NCBI RefSeq assembly: GCF_003473485.1
Contig: NC_053045.1
Span: 5,916,501 to 5,980,500 of the forward strand
DNA length: 64,000 nt
Source: Medicago truncatula
Taxonomy: Eukaryota; Streptophyta; Magnoliopsida; Fabales; Fabaceae
Direction: 5' to 3'
This document shows, piece after piece, positions 1 through 11,537 of the stretch. The number at the start of each line of letters is the position of its first letter. The first letter of the stretch is position 1. Below the pieces are notes generated by a model. The model saw only the letters and a program-made list of their open reading frames with translations, searched no databases and had not been told where the DNA came from. The position numbers and the translations under genes are program-made.

Positions 1-2076
1 TTGTTTGAAAAGTTGAGAACATAAAGTGCTTTGAAGTCCATTACCACCATTGGTATTGGTCCTTCAAAAGAGTTGGATGAGAAATCAATGACTGTGTAAA
101 TTGTTAGAATTTTAACCAACTCCATTTGTTGACCTTTACATGTGATTGTCACACTATCTTGATAATATGATTCGATTGATCCTGGAATGTAATTGTTACC
201 AGATACAACATCTTCATCATGCTTCATTCTGTCCCAGCTCGTGAAAATCTTTTCAAGTAGTTTTCCATTGAAATTGTTGGAAGCAATGTCCACAATTTGA
301 ATCATTTTCCAATTAGGCTTGTTTTCTACTAAATGTGAACATTCTATGGAACCATAAAATTTGTTGTTCCACAAAACCAATACACTGAGTGTTGGTATCT
401 TCGTTAAGAAGCATGGAAAACGATCAACCATTTGATTTGATCCAATGTCTAATACATTTAATGATGAGCAGTGGGAGAGAGACTTGGGAATTGGCCCATG
501 TAAGAGATTTCCATGGAAGTTCAAAGTGTTTACAACACAAGAAGTTGGAAACATATCTGGTAGAGAGCCATTTAGATTGTTCTTTTTCAAATTTAATGCC
601 TCAAGGGTACTAGTCATTGTGATTAAACATGGAGAAATTGTTCCAGAAATGTTGTTGAAGGAAATATCAAGCACTTGAAGATTTGAAGCTTTGCAGAGGG
701 AATGAGGGATGCTTCCTTGTAAATTATTATTTGAAAGAGATATAAAAAATGCAGAAGAAAGGTAATTGCCAATATCATGTGGGATAACAGAAAAATTGTT
801 TGTTGAGTAATCCAAAAATCCAATAGATTCAGGAAAAACAGGTATGCATCCTTGTAGTTGGTTGTTATGAAGGTCTACTACCCAAATGGAAGTAAGATTT
901 TGCAAAGAACCTTCCAATTCTGTGAGAAAATTGTGTGAAATATTAAGCCATTGAAGACTTTGTAGTTTCCAAATCCAATTCGGCACTACTCCTTGAATGT
1001 TGTTATCTGAAAGGTCTAGAGATATCAATGTTGATTGATTCATCAAGAATCTAGGGAAACTTTGTATGTTGCAGGATGCCAAATATAAAAGTTTTATATT
1101 GGGAAAGGAAATCTGATCAACATTTGCATCATTCCCATTGATTGACATGTTGTTGTATGAAAGGTCTAGGAAGATAAGGTTTTTGACCATGCCAAATGGT
1201 GGCATTGGACCTGTGAAATTATTATTTGACAAATCCAAGTCCCTGAGTTGTGTGAGGTTTGACAATGAATTGGAAAGTGTTCCATTAAATTGACAACTGG
1301 AAAGATACAATTCAGATAAGTGCCTCAAGTTGCCAATAGAGCTAGGTAATGCTCCAGAGAAGCTTGTGTTACTCGCCATAATGCTGTGAAGAGATTCACT
1401 AAGTGAGTAGTCTGGAAAAAAAACCATGAAGGTTAGGGTTGTCAGATAAGTCAATATCTGACAGTGTTCTAATTTGAAATATATTTTGTGGAAATGTTCC
1501 AGTCAATCCACAATCGTTAAGATTGAGGGTGGTTAGGTTTTTAAAATTGGCAAATGTTTCTGGCACTGGGGATGAAAAATTGTTCCCATCAAGAAGAATG
1601 ACAGATAAGTTCTCTAACCTTGCTAGGGAAGAATCAAGGGGTCCTGAAAAACCACAGTCTGACATACCTAATTCTTGTAGGTCACGGAGCGGCAACAAAA
1701 GACTGCTCCATTCATATCCTTGAGCTGGTATACTTATACCATCTAGATATAACATCCTAATCTTGGTCAACTTCTGAAGACTGAAAAGACCAGTGGAATT
1801 GTCAAATCCACCATATATTTGTCTAGTCTGGTCAAGGCCTATAACTTGCCTCTCGTTATCACAGGTTACACCATGCCAATTGCAGCAAGGAATGCTTTGA
1901 TTCCACTGCTCCAGTTTATTAAAACAATCTGCTTCGAATGTGAGATTGTTTTTAATTTGGAGCAATAATGATTGTTGATCCTCAAGACATTTAGCCGAGG
2001 CAACAGATATCTGGAAACTCATATATATGAAGTAGAGAAGGAAAGAAAACATTGAAACTAATGTAATTGATCTCAT
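1..2076 (-). pseudogene. LRR receptor-like protein (Cf/Ve type), 3' end off window, one frameshift
   Basis: Secreted or membrane leucine-rich-repeat receptor-like protein of the plant defence/development class. The start at 2076 gives a hydrophobic signal peptide, followed by the LRR N-cap (residues SAKCLEDQ and the paired cysteines CCNWHGVTC), then LRRs. The frame stops at 1399. Reading one base out from about 1413 down to base 1, I checked every codon and found no stop, and the LRRs continue normally. The break is one extra T in a run of eight (plus strand 1416-1423). Compared with the neighbour at 7610-10255, the first few LRRs are missing: N-cap sequence jumps directly to the LYLDGISI repeat. 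Base 1 matches about 8118 of the neighbour, so roughly the last 170 residues (end of the LRRs and the membrane anchor) lie outside. It could be a young pseudogene, or an intact gene with a homopolymer base error. Confidence 0.8.
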
Positions 2077-5000
2077 TGTTGTTGGATTACTTTGATTTTC
2101 CACCACACAACACAAGAGAAAACTGAGAAGACAGGTGAAAAATGGTGTACTTATAAAGTTGCACACAAGAGAAGTTTCGTTGAACAAGACTCGTAAAGTT
2201 GTAACACATGTAATGGGAACTAAACATTGCATTATTTCAAAGTGAACCTTATAATAATTTATAGTTTCTTGACCCAGAAAATTTATCTCCATTGGCCAAT
2301 TTTTCTTTGGAAATTTAGGATCACTAAAAGTGAAAACAATGACCCTGCAATGTTGATATTAATTAATTATGCATTAGTGTGCCAACCATTGAGAAAATAT
2401 GTTATCATAATGCAAAGAAAGTTGATTTTCACAGATACTAAATACTCCATTAGCTTGGCTCTTAAAGCATAAATTCAGCACATTATATTTATAGTGGTTT
2501 ATGAATATCTATCCTTCTATCTTTCACTCAATAAACATTTCTCTATATTGATATTGACTTCTTTATTTTAATTTACTCCAAATAAAATGATAGCCACGGT
2601 AAATAAATCCTTTTTCTTTCTGTAGTTACTACATGAAAATCACACATATTAATAGGTTGAGGTTCAATGCGTTGCGTGCAAAGATTTAATGTTAGACACG
2701 TTTTGAAAAGGATATTCTTCCTGTCTGTCACTAGCCAACCCCTCATATTTGACAGAAGACTACTCAGGCAGTATAAACAATATACTCAGACAGGCTCTTT
2801 TGTTTCTCTTTTATTAAAGGTATTTTTTCAATAAAAAAAGTCATGGTTACATTACAATTGACAATTTAATGTTTTGTCAGTGGTTGATGGTTAAAGTGAC
2901 ATCACCATCGGTTTAAAGACATGCTGGAGTATGATAGTAATTTTTTATATTTTATGGTAAAAAATATTCACTATTATAAGAATTTAACATTCGGAAAAGA
3001 AGTTACTTATTTTCCGCGACACTTTTGTTAAAAGAAGTTACTTATTTCCCTTAAAGTTGCTCCCCCCATAGTTTTAGTCTCTCTTTATCTTTGTTCTTTT
3101 TCTTCTTCTCTATGGCAAAGCAAATGGTTATCTAAATTAAAAATAACTTGTTTCTTCATACTACAGATCGGTGCAGCCATGGATTTTAAAATCAAGTGAA
3201 AACAACAAGTCTAAGACTCGAAACCCATTTACGGTTGGTCCTCTCAATTAAAGACTCCTTGTTTCTTAACAGATCAGTCAGCTATGAATTTTTAATCAAT
3301 TCGAAACCAAGTTAAAGTTTCGTTTATCACGATTAAAAAAACCCTTACTTCTTCATTCCTGGATTTTCTAGCTTAAAATTTTTAACTTAATTTTTGTTAA
3401 ACGTAAATGAGTTTGTTTGCTTGCAAGACTTATCGTAAACAATTTTAACATCAACTAGAAAGTATGCGTTCTATTTTATTTACGTTGCTCGAAGAAAACA
3501 TGCCTTCATGATTGACAAGACCGAGAGTTCAATTCAAATTTTCCAATGGGGAGGTGAGTGTAAATTTACTCGATTTTTTTCTATTGGCTGATTTTTATTT
3601 GGAAAATTGAATGACTTAAAAGTGAAAGCAATGACCCTACAATTATTTAAGTTATATTAACGGACTTCCAAGCCTTGCTTTCGGTGGTGTGACCACATTT
3701 TTGTTTTGGCATTCTCACTTGGTCTTAATTACATTTCTAACAATGACTAAGAATCCATTATAATGAAGTCAGTGGTGTTTACAAATTCACTTTTCATATT
3801 AAACATAATCTTTGTGGGTCCTCCATTGTCCCTAAGAAAAATGTTTCCTTGAAAAGTGCAAGACAGCTTTGAATGTCTTTTACAGTTAAATGATAACATA
3901 TAGGAAAGTTCCTTTCAATTTCATGGTAACACAGAATGGAAAAATAGCATTTAGTGGAAATAATTCAGAAAAGGGATTGGCTATGATTTGGCATTCGGAA
4001 ATGTTATTCATGTCAAAAGATCATTGATTAATGAAGGTGATACATAGCTATAAAGACAATCATGAAGAAGTTGCAGTTTCAATGATAATTAAATCAAAAT
4101 CAGCCTACAAATACAGGATGTTTATATGAACATTTGAACCTTCCTAATTATTTATGCTCATTTGAAACTTTGGCTGGTGACAAAGGATAAGCTGTTTGAT
4201 GCAAAAGCAGGGCGTGTAGTAGGAAAGGTTGTACTGGTTTATACTTTTTGAGATATATGCATTGCCACTTAATTAAGAAGACTATATGAAGATTAATCCA
4301 AATAATGATTGGGGTATAATGAGTCCAACCAATTTGATATCTGTGTGAAAGGAATAGCATTGAATCTTGAGAATGAGAATGTCAGAATTGTTGTATACTT
4401 CTTTGCGATGATATAGTCTGAAACTTTGAAGAGAATCATAGAACAGTTAAATACACTGGATTGTAATTTTGTTTTTTAGAACATGAAGGAGATGGCAACT
4501 CGATCATCGCAGCCATCGGAAGAACATTATTGATTAATGATGGTAATACAAAGCAATCAATTGTAGCATTTTCTAAGAGAATTAAAACCGAAATCACTCT
4601 GTAATACAAAACATTTTTGAATTAATAATATCAATTTTTTTATGCAATCTATATAACAGAAATGTCATGCCATGGAAATAAGGCTTTCCATAAACAATAC
4701 AATGCACTGTCAAGGTGACATCATATATATGATTCATTGACTTTGTAAAATCCATTTGATGAGCAACAAAATATTCTTTATCTTAAACAAGTCCTTATAT
4801 TATATACATTCAACTCCAACTTTTACAATGAATTAATCATGTTTAAACTTCTACCTCTAAAGCTTGCATTAATATAATAATTACGTTCATTTTACCTTTA
4901 CAAATTTGGAAGAAAAAAACTGGAAATCACAGGGATTGAGTTAGACCTTCAAAATCTAAAACATAATAACGGGATGTCTTAATTTACAAATAAGACTAAA

Positions 5001-5148
5001 ATACTAAAAAAAAATATCATTAGGTAGATAATGATATGAATGTTTATGTCAGATGGTATCAATATCTAGCTGACGATCATCAAATCAAATTAAACAATTG
5101 TTTTACCAAATAGGAAGTGATGTTATTATTTTTTTTAGTTATGCCTTT
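2077..5148. other. Intergenic, no gene recognised
   Basis: AT-rich sequence upstream of the first LRR gene; no open frame resembles a known protein. A stretch at about 2289-2380 (attggccaatttttctttgg) recurs in diverged form at about 3583-3665, a direct repeat roughly 1.3 kb apart. Short ORFs here look like chance. Confidence 0.6.
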
Positions 5149-5366
5149 TTTTTTTTTTTTTTTGAAAACTCGGTATCCGATCCAAGAATCGACTAATCCG
5201 AGGGGATCAATCCCACCGTCCACTTGCGGGGGCCCCATTTAAAGCCAGAGCAAGCTCTGTATGGACTTAGCCCACCGAAATTGGCACCAGAGAGAATCGA
5301 ACCTGAGACCACTGAATGAGCAAACTCCAAGATCCCAAGCCAACCACTAGGCCAACCCCAAATGGG
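5149..5366 (-). mobile_element. tRNA-derived SINE with poly(A) tail and target duplication
   Basis: On the minus strand the element begins GGGGTTGGCCTAGTGGTTGG (A-box-like), carries a B box GGTTCGATTC, and ends in a poly(A) run, seen as a T run at 5146-5163. It is flanked by a direct repeat of about 18 bp containing agttatgccttt (about 5130-5148 and 5367-5385), which is the target-site duplication. A second member of the same family lies at 26222-26446. It is non-coding and was moved by LINE machinery. Confidence 0.9.
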
Positions 5367-5492
5367 TTTTTTTAGTTATGCCTTTGTTTGTTTTACTATG
5401 ATACATATCACCACAAACCCCAATGACACAATTTAATTTAAACTTCATAGAATGTTGCTTCAAATTAAAGTTATAATACATATCATCACACA

Positions 5493-7508
5493 TAGGGGTG
5501 GCAAAGTGGATGGATTGGATGGATATGGATTTGGATCCTAATGGATGGATCAAAAAAGGTCCATTAGTCCATTACAATCCACTATTTTTTTTTCTTAAAA
5601 AAAATCATCCAGTCCATCCAATTAAAATAAAGTCCATCCAATCCATCCATTATTAGATTTTAATGGATGGATAATCCATCCGATCCATAAATCAAAGTGT
5701 ATAATTTTTTTAAAGTGTATTATTTTTTTTGATAGGTGTAATATCGAAAAAACACACCTATCAAAAAAACTTATCTTATACAAAAAAACTTATTACGATC
5801 TCTTTTTAAAAAAAACAACTTATTTATGCAAAACAACTTATTAGGATCTCTTTTGAAAAACAACTTATTTATGCAAAACAACTTATTATGATCTCATTTT
5901 CAAAAACAGCTTATTCAAAACAGCTTAATTATGCAAAATAGCTTATTATGATCTTATTTTCAAAAACAACTTACTCAAAACAACTTAATTATGCAAAACA
6001 ACTTATTATGATCTCATTTCAAAAACAGCTTATTCAAAACAACTTATTTATGCAAAACAGCTTATTTCGATCTCATTTTCAGAAACAGCTTAATTATGCA
6101 AAATAGCTTATTATGATCTCATTTTCAAAAAGAGCTTATTCAAAACAACTTATTTATGCCAAACAGCTAATTATGATCTTATTTTCAAAAACAGCTTATT
6201 CATGCAAAACAACTTATTTATGCAAAACAGCTTATTATAAGCTGTTTCGAATAAGCTGATTTTGAAAATGAGATCATAATAAGCTGCTTGGCATAAATAA
6301 GTTGTTTTGAATAAGCTGTTTTTGAAAATGAGATCCTAATAAGCTGTTTTGCATAAATAAGCTGTTTTGAATAAGCTCTTTTTGAAAATGAGATCGTCAT
6401 AAGCTATTTTGCATGAATAAACTGTTTTTGAAAATAAGATCATAATAAGTTGTTTTGCATAATTAAGTTGTTTTGAATAAGCTATTTTTGAAAATGAGAT
6501 CGTAATAAGCTGTTTTTCATAAATAAGTTGTTTTTGAAAATGAGATATTAATAAGTTGTTTTACATAAATAAGCTGTTTCGAATAAGTTGTTTATGAAAA
6601 TGAGATCATAATAAGCTGTTTTGCATAAATAAGCTATTTTGCATGAATAAGCTGTTTTTGAAAACGATATTATAATAAGTTGTTTGGCATAAATAAGTTG
6701 TTTTGAATAAGTTGTTTTTGATAATGAGATCGTAATAAGCTGTTTTGAATAAGCTGTTTTTGAAAATGAGATATTAATAAGCTGTTTTGCATAAATAATC
6801 TGTTTTCGAAAATGAGATCGTAATAAGTTGTTTTGCATAAATAAGTTATTTTGAATAAGCCGTTTTTTGAAAATGAGATCATAATCAGCTGTTTTGCATA
6901 ATTAAGTTGTTTTGAATAAGCTATTTTTGAAAATGAGATCGTAATAAGTTGTTTTGCATAAATAAGTGGTTTTTGAAAATGAGATATTAATAAGCTGTTT
7001 TGCATAAATCAGTTGTTTCGAATAAGTTGTTTTTGAAAATGAGATCATACAAAGGTGTTTTGCATGAATAAACTGTTTTTGAAAATGAGATCATAATAAG
7101 ATGTTTTTCATAAATAAGTTGTTTTGAAAATGAGATCGTAATAAGCTGTTTTGCATAAATAAGTTTGTTTTTGAAAATGAGATATTAATAAGCTGTTTTG
7201 CATAAATAAGATTTTTTATTTAAATAGTTTAGTTAAAAAAAAAAAAAAGGTGATAATCAAAAATATAAATATTTAAATAAAAAAGATTAATATTTTTTGA
7301 ATATATCCATTGGACTTTTTTTAATTTAAAGAGGTGATCCATTGGATTATTAAAATAAGGTGGATGGATCAAATCCATCCATAGTTTTTAATGGATGGAT
7401 CAAATCCAATCCATTAACAAAAAAATTTGTTTGATGGATAGATTGGATGTATTTTATAGTGGATGGATTGGATGGATATGGATCTCATGGATCATATTGC
7501 CACCCCTA
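5493..7508. mobile_element. hAT-type non-autonomous element with fold-back tandem core
   Basis: The ends are inverted copies of TAGGGGTGGCAA, typical of hAT elements, flanked by an exact 8-bp duplication atcacaca (5485-5492 and 7509-7516). Subterminal DNA on both sides is dense in TGGAT/ATCCA repeats (such as tggatggattggatgg), likely transposase-binding sites. There is no transposase. The interior from about 5763 to 7215 is an array of 45-60 bp units that flips orientation at 6236. A 9-bp-stem hairpin gataggtgt/acacctatc (5731-5762) sits just outside the array. It lies between the two tandem LRR genes. Confidence 0.9.
5763..7215. repeat. Inverted tandem array, units of 45-60 bp
   Basis: Plus-strand units to the right of 6236 read roughly gagatcataataagctgtt then tgcataaataagctg and tttttgaaaat. 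To the left of 6236 the same unit appears as its reverse complement. The turning point is the palindrome aaacagcttat-t-ataagctgttt. The left arm is about 475 bp and the right about 980 bp. A transcript crossing it would fold into a long imperfect hairpin. The minus-strand ORFs here (6218-7005), full of SKQLI/AKQLI repeats, are products of the repeat, not genes. Confidence 0.93.
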
Positions 7509-7609
7509 ATCACACATACCATCACACACAAATGAGGAAACACAAAGTACAACAAAAATGGAAATTGAAAACATTATTTAAATAATTATCACAATCTCTA
7601 GCACTAATC

Positions 7610-10255
7610 TTATGACCACCTTAAAATTGTGTATGTCTGTCCTCTATCAGTTACATATTCAAAATGCATCCTCCGAAAAATCAAACAGAGAATTTTGTCT
7701 ACGAGTTTCCAATAACTTACTCTCCATTTCTTCCAAAACAAAAGAGGACCGATGATGATTCCGAGCCCAAAAACAAATCCCAACTCCACACTTAAAAAAT
7801 TCCAGTCAATTGAAGAAGAGGGGACCGATGCTGGCTGTGGGTGCAGCTCATCCTGCCTTTTACCATTTGGTGTTTCAGTCAACGGAGGTCCATATAGCCC
7901 ATTATTCCCTTCAAATGAAGAAGCCTGAAATGACTGAAGTTGAGTACCTGTTGGGATCTTCCCAACCAAATGATTGAAGGAAAGTTTCAAATAAGAAAGG
8001 AATGACATGCTTGCAAGTTGCAGAGGAATTTCACCAACCAAGGAGTTGTTTGAGAAGTCCAAGGACTCTAACTGTTTCAGGTTCCCAATAGTTGATGGGA
8101 TTTCACAAGAGAAAGCATTGTTTGAAAAGTTGAGAACATGGATTGCTTTGAATTTCATCAGCCCCTCTGGTATTGGTCCTTCAAAGTGATTGGATGAGAA
8201 ATCAATGGCCATGAAGATTTTTAGAATTTTAACCAACTTCATCTCTTGACCTTTAGTAGAAATAGATACACTATCCTGATAATATAACAAGGATGACGTC
8301 CGCCCTATGTGAATAAAGTCTGATACAACTTCATCGTGCATCATTTTTTCCCATGTTGTGAAGAATGTTTCTGGTAGTTTTCCGTTGAAATCATTGAATG
8401 CAATGTCCACAATTTGAATCATTTTCCAAGGCTTATTTTCTAGTGAGTGTGTACATTCTATGGAACCATGCAATTTGTTGTTCCGCAACACCAAGACGCT
8501 AAGTGTTTGTATGTTTTTCAAAAAGCATGGAAAACCACCAACAATTTGATTTGATCCAATGTCCAATACCCGTAATGATGAGCAGTGGGATAGAGACTTG
8601 GGAATTGCCCCATGTAAGAGATTTCCATGGAAGTTCAAAGAGCTTACAACACAAGAAGTTGGAAACATATCTGGTAAAGATCCATTTAGATTGTTATTCC
8701 TCAAATTTAATGCCTCAAGGGTACTAGTCATTGTCATTAAACATGGAGAAATTGTTCCTGAAATGTTGTTGTAGGAAATATCAAGCATTTGAAGATTTGA
8801 AGCTTTGCAGAGGGAATGAGGGATGCTTCCTTGTAAACTATTATTTGAAAGAGATAGAAACCATGCAGAAGACAGGTAATTACCAATATCATGCGGGATA
8901 ACAGAGAATTTGTTGGTTGAGTAATCCAAATATCTAATAGATTCAGAAAAAACAGGTATTGTTCCTTGAATTTGGTTGTTATGAAGGTCAATAAGATGAA
9001 GGTTGGAAGTAATATTTTGCAAACAACCTTCCAACTCTGTGAGAAAATTGTGTGAAATATTAAGCTGTTCAAGACTTTGTAGTTTCCAAATCCAATTTGG
9101 CACAACTCCTTGAATTTGGTTGGCTGAAAGGTCTAGATTTTCCAATGTTGATTGATTTCTCAAGAATATAGGAAAAGTTTTCAGGTTGCAGGATGCCAAA
9201 TGAAGATATTCAAAATTGGGAAAGGCAGTCTGATCAGCATTTGCATCATTCTCATTTATTGATATGTTGTTGTATGAAAGGTCTAGTCCTAATAAATTAC
9301 TAAGCTTCAAAAGCTCATCTAGTTGTAGTGACCCATTCAACCTATTAGAGGAAAGATGGAGGATAGAAAGTGAACGGAGTTGGAAGATAGATGTTGGAAA
9401 AGGCCCTGATAGATTATTGCTACGTAAATCGAGGGTGTTAATTAAAGAGGAAGACATATCTATGAATTCGTTAAATTTACTAAACTGGTTAGATTCAAGC
9501 CAAATTTCCTCCAATGATGGAAGTGTAAAAAGGTATGAAGGAATTGCACCACTTAAATAATTAGAAGAAAGGTCTAGGTAGTTAAGGTCTGATAGGTTCT
9601 CTAGTTTTGAAAGGGAAGAATCAAGAGGTCCTGATAGATTACAGTTAGACATGCTCAGTTCTTGTAGGTCGCTCAAAGGCAACAAAGCATTGATCCATTC
9701 ATGTCCCTGAGATGTTATACTTATACCATCTAGATACAGTTGCCTCATATTGGTGAGATTTTGGATAAGCTTTTGTAAATTTGGGATTTTAGGTTTTGTG
9801 TCGACATAAGAAGAGAGATCAAGAGTAACCAACCTCGTGAGCTGGGAAATCTCTATTGGAATCTGCCCCACAAATTCATTATATGACAAATCAAGATAAG
9901 TTAACTTCACCAACTTGTTGAATGCTGATGGAATGGAAGAATTTAAATAATTATTAGCCAAGTTCAGTTTCTTGAGATGTAGGAGATTGAAAAGACTACT
10001 TGATTCTTCAATTCCACCAGAAATAGATTCTTCACTCAGGTCAAGGCCAATAATATATCCCTCGTTGTCACAAGTAACGCCACTCCAATTGCAGCATGCA
10101 ATGCTTTTATTCCACAATATTAGTTTTGTGGAATTTTCAGGATGAAATGCGAGATTGTTTTTGAATTGAAGCAACAAAGTTCGTTGATCCTCAAGACATT
10201 TGGCAGAGGAAAGAGAAGTTTGGAAAAACATAAATGAAGGGTCCTTAGTTTGCAT
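7610..10255 (-). CDS. LRR receptor-like protein, 881 residues
   Basis: Membrane-anchored receptor-like protein without a kinase, of the Cf-9/Ve1 class; such proteins sense extracellular ligands and signal through partner kinases (family knowledge). Order: short N-terminus, LRR cap with KCLEDQ and CCNWSGVTC (about 19-60), many 24-residue LRRs, an island region around YYQDSVSISTKGQEMKLV, four more LRRs, an acidic/proline spacer, one membrane helix at about 822-840 (VELGFVFGLGIIIGPLLFW), and a basic tail of about 40 residues. Intronless, as usual. Oddity: the N-terminus MQTKDPSFMFFQTSLSSA lacks the long hydrophobic core seen in the paralogue ending at 2076. Homology to the paralogue fades just upstream of about 10228, suggesting that the signal-peptide region was lost or lies in an unseen upstream exon. 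Confidence 0.9.
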   Translation of the reverse strand: MQTKDPSFMFFQTSLSSAKCLEDQRTLLLQFKNNLAFHPENSTKLILWNKSIACCNWSGVTCDNEGYIIGLDLSEESISGGIEESSSLFNLLHLKKLNLANNYLNSSIPSAFNKLVKLTYLDLSYNEFVGQIPIEISQLTRLVTLDLSSYVDTKPKIPNLQKLIQNLTNMRQLYLDGISITSQGHEWINALLPLSDLQELSMSNCNLSGPLDSSLSKLENLSDLNYLDLSSNYLSGAIPSYLFTLPSLEEIWLESNQFSKFNEFIDMSSSLINTLDLRSNNLSGPFPTSIFQLRSLSILHLSSNRLNGSLQLDELLKLSNLLGLDLSYNNISINENDANADQTAFPNFEYLHLASCNLKTFPIFLRNQSTLENLDLSANQIQGVVPNWIWKLQSLEQLNISHNFLTELEGCLQNITSNLHLIDLHNNQIQGTIPVFSESIRYLDYSTNKFSVIPHDIGNYLSSAWFLSLSNNSLQGSIPHSLCKASNLQMLDISYNNISGTISPCLMTMTSTLEALNLRNNNLNGSLPDMFPTSCVVSSLNFHGNLLHGAIPKSLSHCSSLRVLDIGSNQIVGGFPCFLKNIQTLSVLVLRNNKLHGSIECTHSLENKPWKMIQIVDIAFNDFNGKLPETFFTTWEKMMHDEVVSDFIHIGRTSSLLYYQDSVSISTKGQEMKLVKILKIFMAIDFSSNHFEGPIPEGLMKFKAIHVLNFSNNAFSCEIPSTIGNLKQLESLDFSNNSLVGEIPLQLASMSFLSYLKLSFNHLVGKIPTGTQLQSFQASSFEGNNGLYGPPLTETPNGKRQDELHPQPASVPSSSIDWNFLSVELGFVFGLGIIIGPLLFWKKWRVSYWKLVDKILCLIFRRMHFEYVTDRGQTYTILRWS

Positions 10256-11537
10256 GTGATTGCAACCTGTTGGTTTACAAACTAATTAGGAAGTCCTTAA
10301 TCATAACTATGGATGAAATTCGTTTTCTCATTGAAAAAATCACAATTTTATAGTAATCATGCATAATAAGATCAACGCAGCATTACATAATAAAATCACA
10401 ATTTTATAATAAAATCATAATTTTATACCAATATCCATCATTTCATAGTTCAAAGTGCTTATTCTTTACAGCATCAGGATTGATCGAGTGTGGAGGGTGA
10501 CTGAAAAAGTCTTTGGAAGTGGCATGGCCCACATCGCATCCAAACCTTCATTTGGTTGGTTGTGCATGGGCGCATTCTTACAAATTATTGAAGGAGTAGA
10601 TGGGATGGTGGAATCTCTCCTACTTGCCCGTGTTGTGGAGGGATGAGAATCTTCGTCCCACGAGGTTATCAATCGTTTACATAGTCCTTAGGTCATAATT
10701 GGTAGGAACTACGTATCAATCAAACAGATAGGTATAGGGGATTCAAGAATTCTAATCGCCCATAAAAATCTGAATCAACAAACCTATTTACTTTTCACTT
10801 CAAACCAATAAATTTTGCAAACTCCCCCTATTTACTGTTTTTATTTATAAGTTTAGTAAAGTACTGAGTCGAAAACAACAATCCTTGTGGAAACGATTAT
10901 TTTACTACTAAATTACATAAATTGTTTGGTGTTCTTGCCAAATTTATAATCATCTATCAAAATTTTGTTTGAACAGCGTATTGTTTTCGATTTTAGACAA
11001 AATGGTTTTAACTTAAATATAGTAAACGCAATTAAAAACTAACCTTTTTGAGCTTTTTTGTAACTACATCATACATTGTAAATAGATAAAATTATCTTCT
11101 ATTTGATCCATGCAAAAAGATCAAATCATACATTAAAAGTGAACAAAGTCTTCTATTTCAATTTTGATGATGTTTAGCTTGTGTTGTTTTTAATGTACTT
11201 TACTAATTTCAACATAACTATTAAATTGATTATTATAGGTGAGGGGGTGCCAAAAAGATGTTATGTGTTTGGATTGCAGGCCATGAGGATACCTCCAAAT
11301 TTAAGAGATAAGGAGACACGGTAAATAAAAATCTTTGTTGCCTTATATCATTTATATCATCTTAGAGTACAAAATTATAACATCAAGGTCCATGAAATTA
11401 CGAAGAACAAAAGAAGAAAAAATAGTTATTGAGAGCATGCACAAAAATTAAATGACAACAAGTGGAATATTCTAGCATAATGTATATTGTACAATTATCT
11501 TGCCAGAGAAAGAACTCATTTCTCTCATTAGGGTCTT
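10256..11537. other. Intergenic with likely retroelement debris
   Basis: No gene recognised. 10320-10440 repeats aataaaatcacaattttata-like phrases. 10840-10960 contains 'aacaatccttgtggaaacgat', a phrase typical of plant gypsy-type LTR ends, so a decayed LTR is likely. The 63- to 68-residue frames at 10455-10672 have no recognisable domain. Confidence 0.4.

Noticed and set aside
6218-7005. Overlapping minus ORFs of 60-111 residues with repeating SKQLI/AKQLI
   Set aside because: They are translations of the tandem array in the hAT element; other frames are equally periodic and no start context or domain is present.
8503-9560. Plus-strand and alternative minus ORFs within the LRR gene
   Set aside because: Shadows of the 881-residue reading frame on the opposite strand or in shifted frames.
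10455-10672. 63- and 68-residue overlapping ORFs on both strands
   Set aside because: No domain, opposite-strand mirror of each other, in retroelement-like surroundings.
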